Positions 21,850-32,200 of a stretch of 34,710 bases of DNA are shown one piece after another. The position numbers were made by a program, and so were the translations under genes. Each line of letters opens with the position of its first letter. The first letter of the stretch is position 1. The DNA is taken from positions 1 to 34,710 of the forward strand of contig PS015423.1 in the NCBI GenBank assembly GCA_048213135.1, in the 5' to 3' direction. Source of the DNA: Reclinomonas americana ATCC 50394 (taxonomy: Eukaryota; Jakobida; Jakobea; Jakobida). The notes under the pieces were generated by a model. That model saw only the letters and a list, made by a program, of their open reading frames with translations, was not told the DNA's origin and did not search any database.

Positions 21850-22801
21850 GTGTGTAGAGCGCGCGGGACCGGTTGATTGGTGATTGGTGGTGGCCGTGTT
21901 CACTCTTCTCCTGCCTGTCCTTTGCAGCAGTTGCTTTGTGTAAAAAGGAAGCGAGTGGCGTTGGCGTGTGCGTCGGGGCGCGAAACGATAAAAGGTTGGC
22001 TGTGGCAATCGTTGTGCAATTCGTGGCGGCTGACCTCGCGATATCGATATCGAGCTTGTCAACTGACCGAGCGGCGAATCGGGCCGATCGGGGTTTCTCG
22101 TTGTACGGGAATATGTAATTGAGACGTGCTGGGTGCTCGCCTGGGTCCGGTCGGGAAGGGAACGGGAACGGAAGGTGAATTCGAATTCGAAAGGCTTGCA
22201 TGCATATGCCGATCGGGTGAAAACTGGATGTTCGTAGTGAGTGAAGCGTACGCCCCTGCTGCGCAAAGTGTGCAGCAGTGCAGGAGAGGCTGTATGCAAA
22301 GATGGCCGTGCATTGCCTACCGTTTTCCATCGAGTTTCTCGCACAAACAGCAGCAGTTGCAATTCGCCATTGGCAATTGCACTTCGAATTCGTCGCACAG
22401 TTGTCGCACAAGCAGCATTATCGCTTCCGCAGCTATAATTGAGGAGGCGACCGTCATGCCGTGCTGCTTCTGCGGAAAGCCGTGGACTTGTATCGTCGTC
22501 GTTTGTGAATTCGAAACCAGCAACGATGCATGCATATGAATTCGGAAATCGCAGCACAAGCGCAGCGCGCGCGCTGTGCGGCCTACTCGCTCCGTCATGG
22601 ATTTCTGTCGCGTCACAGTATTCGGTTGCAGAAGCAGCGACTCGCGGGACATGTACACTGCGTGCTATCGTTTCTTGTGTGTCCTGAACTTTTTCTGTGA
22701 GCACGCAATACGCAACGCAGCATACGAGCACGTGCACCGCAACGTTAACCTGCAACAACAACAACACCAGCACCAACTTCAATCAATCATCAGCATCGAG
22801 A
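21850..22801. promoter_or_regulatory. Probable divergent promoter/5' region with repeated GAATTCGAA and TGCATGCATATG motifs
   Basis: This roughly 950-base interval is non-repetitive and lies between the 5' end of Rab copy 2 (minus) and the gene starting at 22802 (plus). TGCATGCATATG occurs at about 22198-22209 and again at about 22528-22539. GAATTCGAA-type palindromic words occur at about 22178, 22384, 22508 and 22538. An imperfect inverted repeat, TTGCAATTC...CAATTGCA, is at about 22355-22382. It lacks microsatellites, unlike other spacers here. Promoter role is inferred from position and shared motifs; open frames across it show no family resemblance. Confidence 0.4.
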
Positions 22802-23888
22802 ATGTCGGTGTGTTGACACATGTATTGATGCACGACATGGGGGACGCGACATATTGGAATGGCTTCGCTCATGTTGTGTACTTGTGTTGTGTACGCTGTG
22901 ACGTCGCCCACTGTCAGTTTTCTGTGAATGTGAGTGCGGCGCATGATTCATCGCTGTCGGTGGTGGTGGAGGGCTTGTCAGCCATGTCCACTCTCGCGGA
23001 CTTGCTGCGCGAGGCCACACGCTTGATGCATGAGAAGAGTGGGGATGGGGAGATGGAGATTGTGGGGGCGGAGAAGCCGGCGCCGTATGACTTGGAGGAC
23101 GCGAGTGTGACGAAGCTGAAGACACTCGGCATCAACGCATCCACTCATCTCGTCGTCCGTGTGAATGTACGCGTGGCGCAGCAGTCGAGTGGAGGGAGTG
23201 GAAGTGAAAGGTGTGTGCATGTGGATGTTTGATTCATCTCTCTGTGCACAACGTGCAACTCACTCTCACGTCTTCGCTCAGCAACCCAGAGCTAGTGACT
23301 CGGTTTGTGTGCTTGCCTTCGTGCTTTTCTCCCCTGGTTGTTCTTCGTGCGATGCGAGTCTGTGCTGATTGTGTTTGTGTGCACGCGCAGCATGGTCAAC
23401 TCGCAGCGCATCAACATGGCCTTCGAGGTGGTGGAAGAGGCCGTGCGTCTGCGTTGTCAACGCACACTGGCCCGGTTCAGTCGCGATCATCCCGAGTTTG
23501 ATGTGCGGGCGTGGGTGCCGAGTTACACGCCTGCTGGCATGGATGCGGCGGCGGTGAAGGCATGGCGATCACGATATGTGCCTGTCACTGGGTGGCAGGT
23601 CAAGCTATTCAAGGAGGTGTATAAGGAAGTGTTCACATGGCGTGTGGCATTCGACGCCGACCCCTCTACCGACCCTCAATGTGACGGTTTCGACACGACG
23701 GCACTCGCCTCCATCATGCTGTATGGTGGCCTCGTTCTTGATGACGGCTGCAAGCTGTTACTGATTGACGATGTTGACGAACGGAAGGCAGTGGAGGAGC
23801 TTCACCAAGCCAGGAACAAGCTCAAGCACAATGAGCTGCCGTTGACGGATGCCACTGTGCAGCAATATCTTGGTGACGGTGGTGTCTT
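22802..23888 (+). CDS. Possible ubiquitin-like plus RX4H (HEPN-like) domain protein, 3' end lost in gap
   Basis: Exons 22802-22807 (Met-Ser only), 22918-23210 and 23391-23888 join in phase. Residues 3-95 (FSVNVSAAHDSSLSVVVEGL onward, ending LGINASTHLVVRVNV) have the length, spacing and hydrophobic pattern of a beta-grasp/ubiquitin-like fold; this is an inference. The second half ends LLLIDDVDERKAVEELHQAR followed by NKLKHNELPLTDATVQQYL. RNKLKH fits the RX4H motif of HEPN domains, and the context (Asp-rich helix before, SLTD-like helix after) recalls the DZIP3-like type. HEPN domains are often RNA-binding or RNases, but no activity can be claimed from this alone. The start is chosen because ATG-TCG is followed by a GTGTGT donor and the acceptor at 22917 restores frame. 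The reading frame is still open at the N20 gap. Confidence 0.6.
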
Positions 23889-23916
23889 NNNNNNNNNNNN
23901 NNNNNNNNACACACAC

Positions 23917-26900
23917 CAATGACCGCAATAGTTGACTGGGACGTCCAACGCGAAGAACTCGTGCACACCGGACTCGGCACGGAATTCCGGTACCTCAATC
24001 GCCGTCGCACGCTCGGCGGCCGCAGTCTTGGCAGGCACCGCCTGCAACGGCAGCGCATCGCAGAACGATGCCACCGCCTTTTCTGCCGCCGACACGCTGA
24101 TCTTGTCTTCCACGGTCAGCATGACGCGCGGAGTGGTGAAATCTTGCAGGAAGCGCTTGTGCAGGGCCTGAGAAAGGATGTCACGGTGAGCAGTAGAAGC
24201 AGCAACAGCAGCAGCAGCAGCAGCAACAGCTCATACTGAAATATACTGTACCTGCAACTTGCTGGTGACTTCCTCCAGCGGCTGCTCACACAAGCTAAGC
24301 ATAAAGTTCACTTGTGTGATGCCTGATTCACGTTCCGCCAACCACTGCACACGCGCAAGAGACACATCGGTTGAGTAGGCTATATCCATCTCATTGAAAA
24401 CGCAGGCACGCAACACCACCCGGCGACAAGTACGAGCGAGCACGAGTCACCGCCAGCTGATGGCCTGAATCCGGCACCGCATTCGTCATGCGGTTCTGCA
24501 GCGACATGAGGAGGCTCTTCAGCTGGTCGTGGTCGGCAAAGTTTGGCTCTGTCACCACGCGTGCCAACAGCGACATCATCTCCGGTACTTTGCGCTCCAG
24601 CGCCGCGCCACCGAGGACAAACTCTTCGCGAATGGTGCGACCGTCTGCTCCACAGGAAAAAACACACAGTAATTAACCGGCAATCACATCCCTGCGTGCA
24701 GCAGCAATGTGTATCGCACCATGGTAGTCCACACGTGAGCGCACAGAGGCCGACACACCACCCGACACGTTCAACTCGAGCTCGCTGCACACAAAGAAAA
24801 ATGTGAGTCACGAGCAGAGACTGCGCAAAATATCTTTCGACAGCGCGCATAACTGCATATCGTAGTATGGCAGGGAGACGAGGCCGACCGACGTGAGAGC
24901 GTCGGCGTAGAGCGGCACCAGCATGCGCTCGTCGGCTGTCAGGAGCTTCGGCACCGGTAGCGAGCACACCAGATACCACAGCGAGTTGGTTGGCTGGTGG
25001 CTCACGTTGAGCTGAATAGGCACGCCCGACTTGCCGTCCGTCACGTGCTGCTGCAGCTGCGACGGCGACGGGAGCGAGCGGGACACGTCGTTGAGGGTGA
25101 GGGAGGGGAGGAGGGTGGCATCTGTGGAGGGGAATGCAGGAGAGTGGGAAGGGGGCATAGAAGAGCGCGTTGACGATCACGAGAAATGGCGCCCCCTCCG
25201 GCAACACCACCGCGGTCGGGTCGACGACGGTGGCGTAGCATGCTCAAACACTGCAATTCTTCCTTTCCTGCATGGTGATGCGACATCTCTCGCATCCATC
25301 TCTCTCTCTCTTCCTTTCCCGCAAATTCCCCACGCACCCTGCAACGACTCCTGTCTCTTCTTCAACTCGACGGCCATGGCGCGCAGCCACAGCGCCTCGT
25401 CCTCTCCCAAAAACTTGGTACGCGCAACCAATCGCTGCGACTCCTCCTGCCTCTCACGCTCCTTGAACTGACGATCTGGCAACATCGTCACCGTCACCTT
25501 GCGCTTGTTATTCAGCAGGTGGACCGAAACGAGTTGCTGGAAGAATGGCTCAGACTTGCAGCGCTTGGTGAGCATCTCCACTTTCTGCTCAAATATCAAT
25601 GTCAATGCAGCTGTGTGAGTCAGCGCACCCAGCACCTAGGCATTTCACACCTTGTTGACGGAGAACAGTCGCGCTGGATCGCCACCGTGCAGCCAGAAAG
25701 GCATGACGCGCGCGGCTGCGTTGATACCGAACGACGTGCCGACCTACGCCTCACACAGTGAGGCAAAGCTCGCCCACCACCCACCACGACCGCGGCATGG
25801 ACGCAACATTCTTCTGCCCGAGCTCGATCTGGTGCAGGCACGCATCGATGGTCTGCTGCGGGAAACCCTGGCGGGCAACTGACTGCAGCGTGGACTCGAT
25901 GGCGGCCTCGATGGCCGGGAAGTCGTCGGCCGACGCTCCCTGCACGCCAATGCCAAAGAAAGGTTGCCTGCGCCACGATAAGCGATCGGATGGAGACACA
26001 GAGTGCGTGCGAGAAATTCACTCACCGCAGCTGGCTCTCAAAGCCAGTGGCCGGCGCAAAGTCGCTGCCGAGATGCGATTGCAGCAGTGCCTCCGGGAGA
26101 GCACGTGTGAACAGCAACTGGGAGAGCATGGACAGGGAGAAGCACTCAAAGTCGTCCTGCAAGAGGTCGACTGATGGATGAGGACAAGGGGTGTCGCACA
26201 AAGAGGAAGGGAGAAGACCGCTCACCAGCACATGAGCTGTCGGGTAGATGTTAATGTAGCGTGCTTGGCGATTGGCATCCGACACTGCAAACAGTGTGTG
26301 GGTTTCGGGGCGTGGGTGGGGAGAGATAAAAATCAGGCGTGCCGCCACAGCCACGCAACAGTCATCAAGCGGCCCCTGGAGATCCACACGCGAGCCACGC
26401 TGCGTGCTCTCCGCCACGACATTGCGATACATCTCGCTGATGCGTCGGCTCATTGGCGGATACAGCACTTGGCGCCCGTGCTGACGCAGAGCGTCAACCA
26501 CTGCCGTGTTGATGGTCTCCAGGTGCTGCTCGAGCGGGAAGTTTCCGTACGTGTACAGGAATGCGTTGGACAGGTTGTAGTAACGCTGGTAAAAACCGAC
26601 GAGCTCCTCTCGATCGAGATTGAGAATCTCCAACGGGTCGCCACCGCTGCACCGAGGTTTTGGTGATGGGAGGGGAAAGGAGGCAAAGGGAGAAGGCGAC
26701 TGCACCTGTTGAAACCATAGGGGGAATCGGGAAACACAGCCGCCAACATGCGCCGGTAAAACAGCGAATTCGGGTCACTCATGGCGCCCTTCATCTCGTT
26801 GAACACGACGCCCTTGAACTCAAACGGCGAGTGTTTGTCTGTCCACGCTTGAAGGTGAGGGTATTTGTTTCAACGACAATAGTAACAAGGTGTCCATTAC

Positions 26901-27350
26901 CGTCGGGGTTCTGCGGCTCCAACCGATGACCCTCCTGCATAAAGTCCATCGGGTGCAGCTTCGGGAAGAAGACGGCGTCCAGGTAGACATTCATCAAATT
27001 GCGAAAGTCGGCTGCATTCTGCGTGGAGAACGGGAACATGGTGAAGTCTTGCGCTGCGAATTCGTGGAGAGAGAACGAGAGAGGGAGTGAGGGAAAGAGA
27101 GAAAAAGGGAGCAATGCAGGAAAAAGCCAAGGGTCTGAACCTGTCCACGCATTCATGTACTGTGTGACGTGGGCGGGTGAGCACCAAACACAAACAACGG
27201 TGATCACCACCACAAACCGTCTGCATCGACCGGTTGATCATCTTCATGAACGGATCGCGCACCGGGTACCGCTCCGAGCCGCACAGGAGAAGGTGCTCGA
27301 GAATGTGCGGAATGCCTTTGCTGTTGGTCACTGGGGTGCGAAAGGCCACA
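23917..27350 (-). CDS. PITRM1-like: M16C metallopeptidase (presequence protease, PreP/PITRM1 type), both ends in gaps
   Basis: The family degrades targeting presequences and other short peptides in mitochondria or plastids. Fifteen minus-strand exons: 27218-27350, 27141-27159, 26901-27053, 26706-26838, 26360-26646, 26226-26284, 26026-26156, 25808-25967, 25651-25743, 25338-25584, 24842-25121, 24720-24784, 24415-24644, 24252-24344, 23917-24167. They total 778 residues and all phases agree. GIPHILEHLLLCGSERYPV carries the inverted zinc motif HXXEH, and GVVFNEMKGAMSDP carries the third zinc ligand Glu. Later family blocks are present: FYQRYYNLSNAFLYTYGN, DATLLPSLTLNDVSRSLP, VPIQLNVSHQPTNSLWYLV, LNVSGGVSASV, VPDSGHQLAVTRARSYLSPG and LDVPVNYCGHW. 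The targeting peptide and first strands are lost in the 27556-27575 gap region, and roughly 150-200 C-terminal residues beyond VNYCG in the 23889-23908 gap. Confidence 0.9.
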
Positions 27351-27428
27351 CTGCAGATAGAGGATGAGGAGGGGAAGCAGGAGGAGGAGGAGGAGGAGAA
27401 GAGGAGGAGGAGAAGAGGAGGAGGAGGA

Positions 27429-27629
<201 letters not shown>

Positions 27630-27636
27630 ATCACAG

Positions 27637-28154
27637 CGCGCGGCATATTGGCTGGTGCTTCTGGTGGGCACCAGTGTGCTCTTTCCGTACAATGCCATGC
27701 TCACAGCGTACGACTTTTTTAGGTCAGTGGAAAACAAGAGAGAGAGAGAGAGAGAGAGAGCAACAGAGTGCGAAAAACCAAGAGCATGTTTGCATGATGT
27801 GCAGTTGGAATCTCAGTATCTCTTCTCTCTCTCTCTTCTCTCTGTTGCAGCTTCCTGTACCCATCGCTGAAGATCGAGTTCTGGATCATGATCTGTGCCA
27901 CGTTTCCCAACCTGCTGGGCGTGACACTGACCACTCTGTATGGAGGGCGCATCAGCATGGGAGGGCGAGCGTACACCACGTGCGACACGCGATTGCTTTC
28001 TTTCTTGTCTCCACTTGTCAGTGCTGCTCACCTCCCTCTTTCCCTCTATCCCCCCTCTCTCTCCCTCCGTCCCCCTCCCTCTCCCTTCCCTCCTTTCCCT
28101 CTCACCCTCTCTCTGTTTCTGTGTCTATTGTTTTNNNNNNNNNNNNNNNNNNNN

Positions 28155-28198
<44 letters not shown>

Positions 28199-29032
28199 TA
28201 CTCATATTCTGGACTTTTTCTCTTCTTGCACAATTCTCTCCGTCTCGTTTCCTTCCTCCTCTCCTCTCTTCGTCTCCTTATTACCCTCCTCCTCTCCAGT
28301 TGCAAATCACTCCTCACTCCCTCCCTTCTCTCCCTCCCAGTGAAAAAAGCCGGCACCATCTTCCGCAAAGTGTGGGTCTCCGGCATCTTTGTGGCCCTCA
28401 ACTTTATGCTGACCCTCACCGTGTTTCCGAGTCTGTTCACGGAGATTGACACGAACTTGTTGCCGCACGACTGGTTTGCCACCATCCTTATTGTTGCGTC
28501 CGGTAACCGTGCTTGTGGACGTTTCAAAAAACCACTCATCCTCCTTGTGTGTGTGTGTTTGCAGACGCTGTTTAACCTTTTTGATCTCGTGTCGCGCTTC
28601 CTCCCGAGAGTGTGGATGATGCCGCTAAAGTGGTGCTACTGTTGCGTACCCCTTGGTACCGCACCAACCTCTCTTTGGCACCGCACTCATCACCCCTCGC
28701 GCAGTCACCGTGACCATGCGAGTGGTCATCTTCCTGCCACTGTTCCTAATGCTGGTGCGTGGCACCATTGTCTCCGACTCGCTGGCCATTATCGGCGCCA
28801 TTCTTGTGGGTCTCACCAATGGCTACTTTGGAGGTTTGATTGTCTCAGTCCTGCCGTGCCCGCCCGCCCGGCATCTCACTTGCTGTGCACAGTGGTGCTC
28901 ATTGTGCTGGCCTCCTACACGGTCGATCCAGAGGAGCGCGAGACCGCCGGCAATTTGTTGGTCGTGGCCATTTTGGTTGGCGTGGCGTCTGGAGCGCTCA
29001 TGGCCTACGGCCTCGACTCCCTAATTCATTGA
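27637..29032 (+). CDS. SLC29-like: Equilibrative nucleoside transporter (ENT/SLC29 family), 5' partial with internal loss at a gap
   Basis: A membrane carrier for nucleosides or nucleobases. Exons: 27637-27722 (YWLVLLVGTSVLFPYNAM, the conserved TM1), 27851 to about 27980 (FLYPSLKIEFW and CATFPNLLGVTLTTLYGG), then a CT-rich stretch with an N20 gap (28135-28154), 28341-28492 (VWVSGIFVALNFMLTLTVFP), 28565-28640 (TLFNLFDLVSRFLP, the conserved FN..D..R block), 28705-28833 (MRVVIFLPLFLML and LVGLTNGYFG, the ENT signature near the C-terminus) and 28893-29032 (PEERETAGNLLVVAILVGVA, stop at 29030). Phases agree for the last four exons. TM3-6 of the usual 11 are not found and probably sit in the gap. 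The first exon starts at an acceptor (TCACAG, 27636), so at least one upstream exon is missing. Confidence 0.88.
28021..28195. repeat. CT-rich tract and N20 gap within the transporter gene
   Basis: Pyrimidine-rich sequence (28021-28134), N at 28135-28154, then (CT)n to 28195. It replaces the region where transmembrane segments 3-6 of the transporter should be encoded. Confidence 0.85.
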
Positions 29033-29277
29033 CACCCACCCACCCACCCCCTCGGTGCACGCACACACTATAAAGTACAATCTGTGTAGACCAAAATGTT
29101 TTCTCTTCTTCACTCGGCAATAAACAAATTTTCTCTCCCACCCCCTCCCCCGTCCTTGTTTCGCACGTGAGCATTTCTCTCAGCGTCAGGACAACCGACA
29201 CCGAGCGGGGCACACACGCGTGCTATTTCTCCAAACCCAAAAGACATTTTTTTCTCTCTCTCTCTCTACACCTCTCC
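29033..29277. other. Short convergent spacer between transporter and coiled-coil gene
   Basis: CCCACCCACCC-type runs, a candidate poly(A) signal and a (CT)n run (29250-29268). No gene seen. Confidence 0.6.
29119..29124 (+). terminator. Candidate poly(A) signal of the transporter gene
   Basis: AATAAA in CTCGGCAATAAACAAATT, about 90 bases after the stop. A T/CT-rich tract follows at 29126-29145. Position fits a 3' end; no cleavage evidence is available. Confidence 0.4.
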
Positions 29278-32200
29278 TCATCTCGGATTCCAGCCCAACG
29301 GGCGCGGCGTAACCAAACTCGACTGCGGCGTGGCCGCAACGACTGGCGGACCACCACGCCCGTTGACTGGCTGGGCGCGATTCGCCGCAGCCGCTGCGGA
29401 CTGCTGCGCATCGGTCGCACCACCCGTGTCCACCATGACTGAGAATGCCGGCTGCTCCGACTTTGCCTGCTGCTTCTGCTGCACTAGGGGCTGCGGCTCC
29501 ATGTCACGCGTCGGCAGAGTGCCGGTATCTGGCAACTCATCGACGCCGACCTTGAACTGCGGCAAAACATACGAGGCAGACTGCGGAGCCACCGCACCAC
29601 GCAGACGCATCGACTCGGCGGGTGTGAATGACCGACCGGCCTGCATCGACTCGATGGAGAGCGGCATATGCGAACCGCCGACGCCGCCATACGCCGGATA
29701 GGCATACGGCGACACGGCAGCCGGCGGCATTGGGCGAACCTGCTGTTGCTGCTGCTGTTGCTGCGGCTGATACGCGGGTCGGCCCATGTGCACTGTGTTG
29801 GCGCGGTGGTGTCAGCAACATCAAACACAAAAAAGCGATTTTTCGCTCACAACAGACGCAACTCGGTTGGGTGGCTGGTGCCTGACGGGGCAACTGCTGC
29901 GGCTGCACGGCAGGCGGTGATCCGGCGTCGGAGGAGGACCACGAATCCGGACTGGCCATGGTGGACGGACCAATGGCACTCGGCTGCATGCCACTCGAGG
30001 CCAGCGGCAGCGGCGGCACCACCGGTCGAGTCTTCTGCTGCGAGCCACCGCCTGTGCGACGAGCTAGTGCCGCCACACGCTCAAACAGCTGGCCCATCGC
30101 TTGTTCGATCTTGCCAGACTCGACGTCGACCCACTTCTTCAGCTGCGTGGTCGATGCCGAAATGTCGCGGCTGACATTGGCAATGGCCTCGCTCTCCCCA
30201 ATGGCACTCGCGCCAGAACCACCAAACTGATGCTGTCGGCGCAACTCCTCGTACTTGGTGCGCATGGTCTTGAGCTCCATCTGGCTCTTCACAAGCCGCT
30301 CCTTGAGCTCCGACACAGAGCCGCTCGTCAGGCTCGCCAACGAGCGATCGTCGGCGGCACTCGATACCGAGGACGACGACGATGACGACGATGACATGGC
30401 TGCGGCACCGGCCGGCGGATTCGTGTAAATTGTCGTCGAGCCGGTGGTCGTACGAGGTGGCGGCATGGGCAGGTCGGGCAAGCCGAGGCGGCTGCGCAAC
30501 TGACGAATTTCCACTCGCAGCTGCATCATCTCCTCCTCGGCAGCCAGACGGCGATCGCGCTCCTCATGCACTTGCATCTCAGTGACGGTCATGGTACCGC
30601 GCAGGAGACCTGAGCCCAGCTCTGAATTGGCCTCGCGACGCCGTGCCTCGTGCAGCGTTCGCTTAAAGTCATCGAGCGTGTCGGTGAGGCGGCGAATCTC
30701 CGCATCGTCCTCCACCTTCATGCGGCGCATCTCTTCCACCAACTGCTTGCTGGTAATGTGCTGCTGCCGGGCATCGTCACGCTCCGACGTCAAGCGCGTC
30801 GTGCGCTGCTCCATCATCTCAAGCTGCGCGGCCTTGCGCTGCAACTCGTCCTTGGCGTTCTCCACCACCACTCGCAACTCGGCCACCGAGGCGCGTGCAA
30901 TCGCCAGCTCGTTCTCGCGCTCAGTATCCAGCATACCGCCCTGGTCACGCTCCCGATCGGCATACTCCTTGGTCATGCGTACCAGCGTCTCCCGAGCGTC
31001 GTCCAGCTTGTCGCTGAGCTCGGCATTCTCCCGGCACTGCTGCACGAGGCTCTCCTCCTTGCGCTGCACTTGATCTTCGGCCTGCTGCCACAACAGACGC
31101 AAGCNNNNNNNNNNNNNNNNNNNNGCCAGCTCGCCGGTAAGCTGCTGGCCGTGCTCCTCGCTCGTCGCCAGCTGCTGCTTCAGTGCGGCAATCTGTTCGC
31201 CCAGTTGATGGCCCTCCTGGCCACTGGCAGCAAGCTGCTCGCGAGCCGTCGCCAGCTCGGCAGTGAGCTGCTTGCCGTGCTCCTCGCTCGTCGACAGCTG
31301 CTGCTTCAGTGCGGCAATCTGCTCGCCCAGCTGATGGCCCTCCTGGCCGCTGGCCGCAAGCTGTTCGCGAGCCGTCGTCAGCTCGGTAGTGAGCTGCTGA
31401 CCATGCTCTTCGCTCGTCGCCAACTGCTGCTTCAACGCGGCAATCTGCTCGCCCAGTTGGTGGCCCTCCTGGCCACTGGCAGCCAGCTGCTCGCGAGCCG
31501 TCGCCAGCTCGCCGGTAAGCTGCTGGCCGTGCTCTTCGCTCGTCGCCAACTGCTGCTTCAACGTGGCAATCTGCTCGCCCAACTGGTGGCCCTCCTGGCC
31601 ACTGGCCGCGAGCTGCTCGCGAGCCGTCGCCAGCTCGGCAGTGAGTTGCTTGCCGTGCTCCCCGCTCGTCGCCAACTGCTGCTTCAGCGTGGCAATCTGC
31701 TCGCCCAGCTGGTGGCCCTCCTGGCCGCTGGCCGCAAGCTGCTCGCGAGCCGTCGCCAGCTCGGCGGTAAGCTGCTGGCCGTGCTCTTCGCTCGTCGCCA
31801 ACTGCTGCTTCAACGTGGCAATTTGCTCGCCCAGCTGGTGGCCCTCCTGGCCGCTGGCCGCAAGCTGCTCGCGAGCCGTCGCCAGCTCGGCAGTGAGTTG
31901 CTTGCCCTCCTCCTCGCTCGTCGCCAGCTGCTGCTTCAGTGCGGCAATCTGCTCGCCCAGCTTGTGGCCCTCCTGGCCACTGGCCGCGAGCTGTTCGCGA
32001 GCCGTCGCCAACTCGGCAGCAAGCTGCTGACCGTGCTCCTCGCTCGTCGCCAATTGGTCTCTGACATCTGCAAGGTCGCTCTCCAGTACGTTGTTGCTCT
32101 CCTCACGAGCCGCCAGTTGTTGCGAGAGCGCAGTAATCTGCGCGGCCTGCTGACTGCGCTCCTCCTCGTTGACTGTCAGCTGGGTTGCAAGTTGTTCGCA

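Noticed and set aside
25122-25337. Possible extra M16C exon (frame reading AVVLPEGAPFLVIVNALFYA)
   Set aside because: Joining 25338 directly to 25121 gives RQESLQ-DATLLPSLTLNDV, matching the spacing of the family; an extra exon would insert residues absent from homologues.
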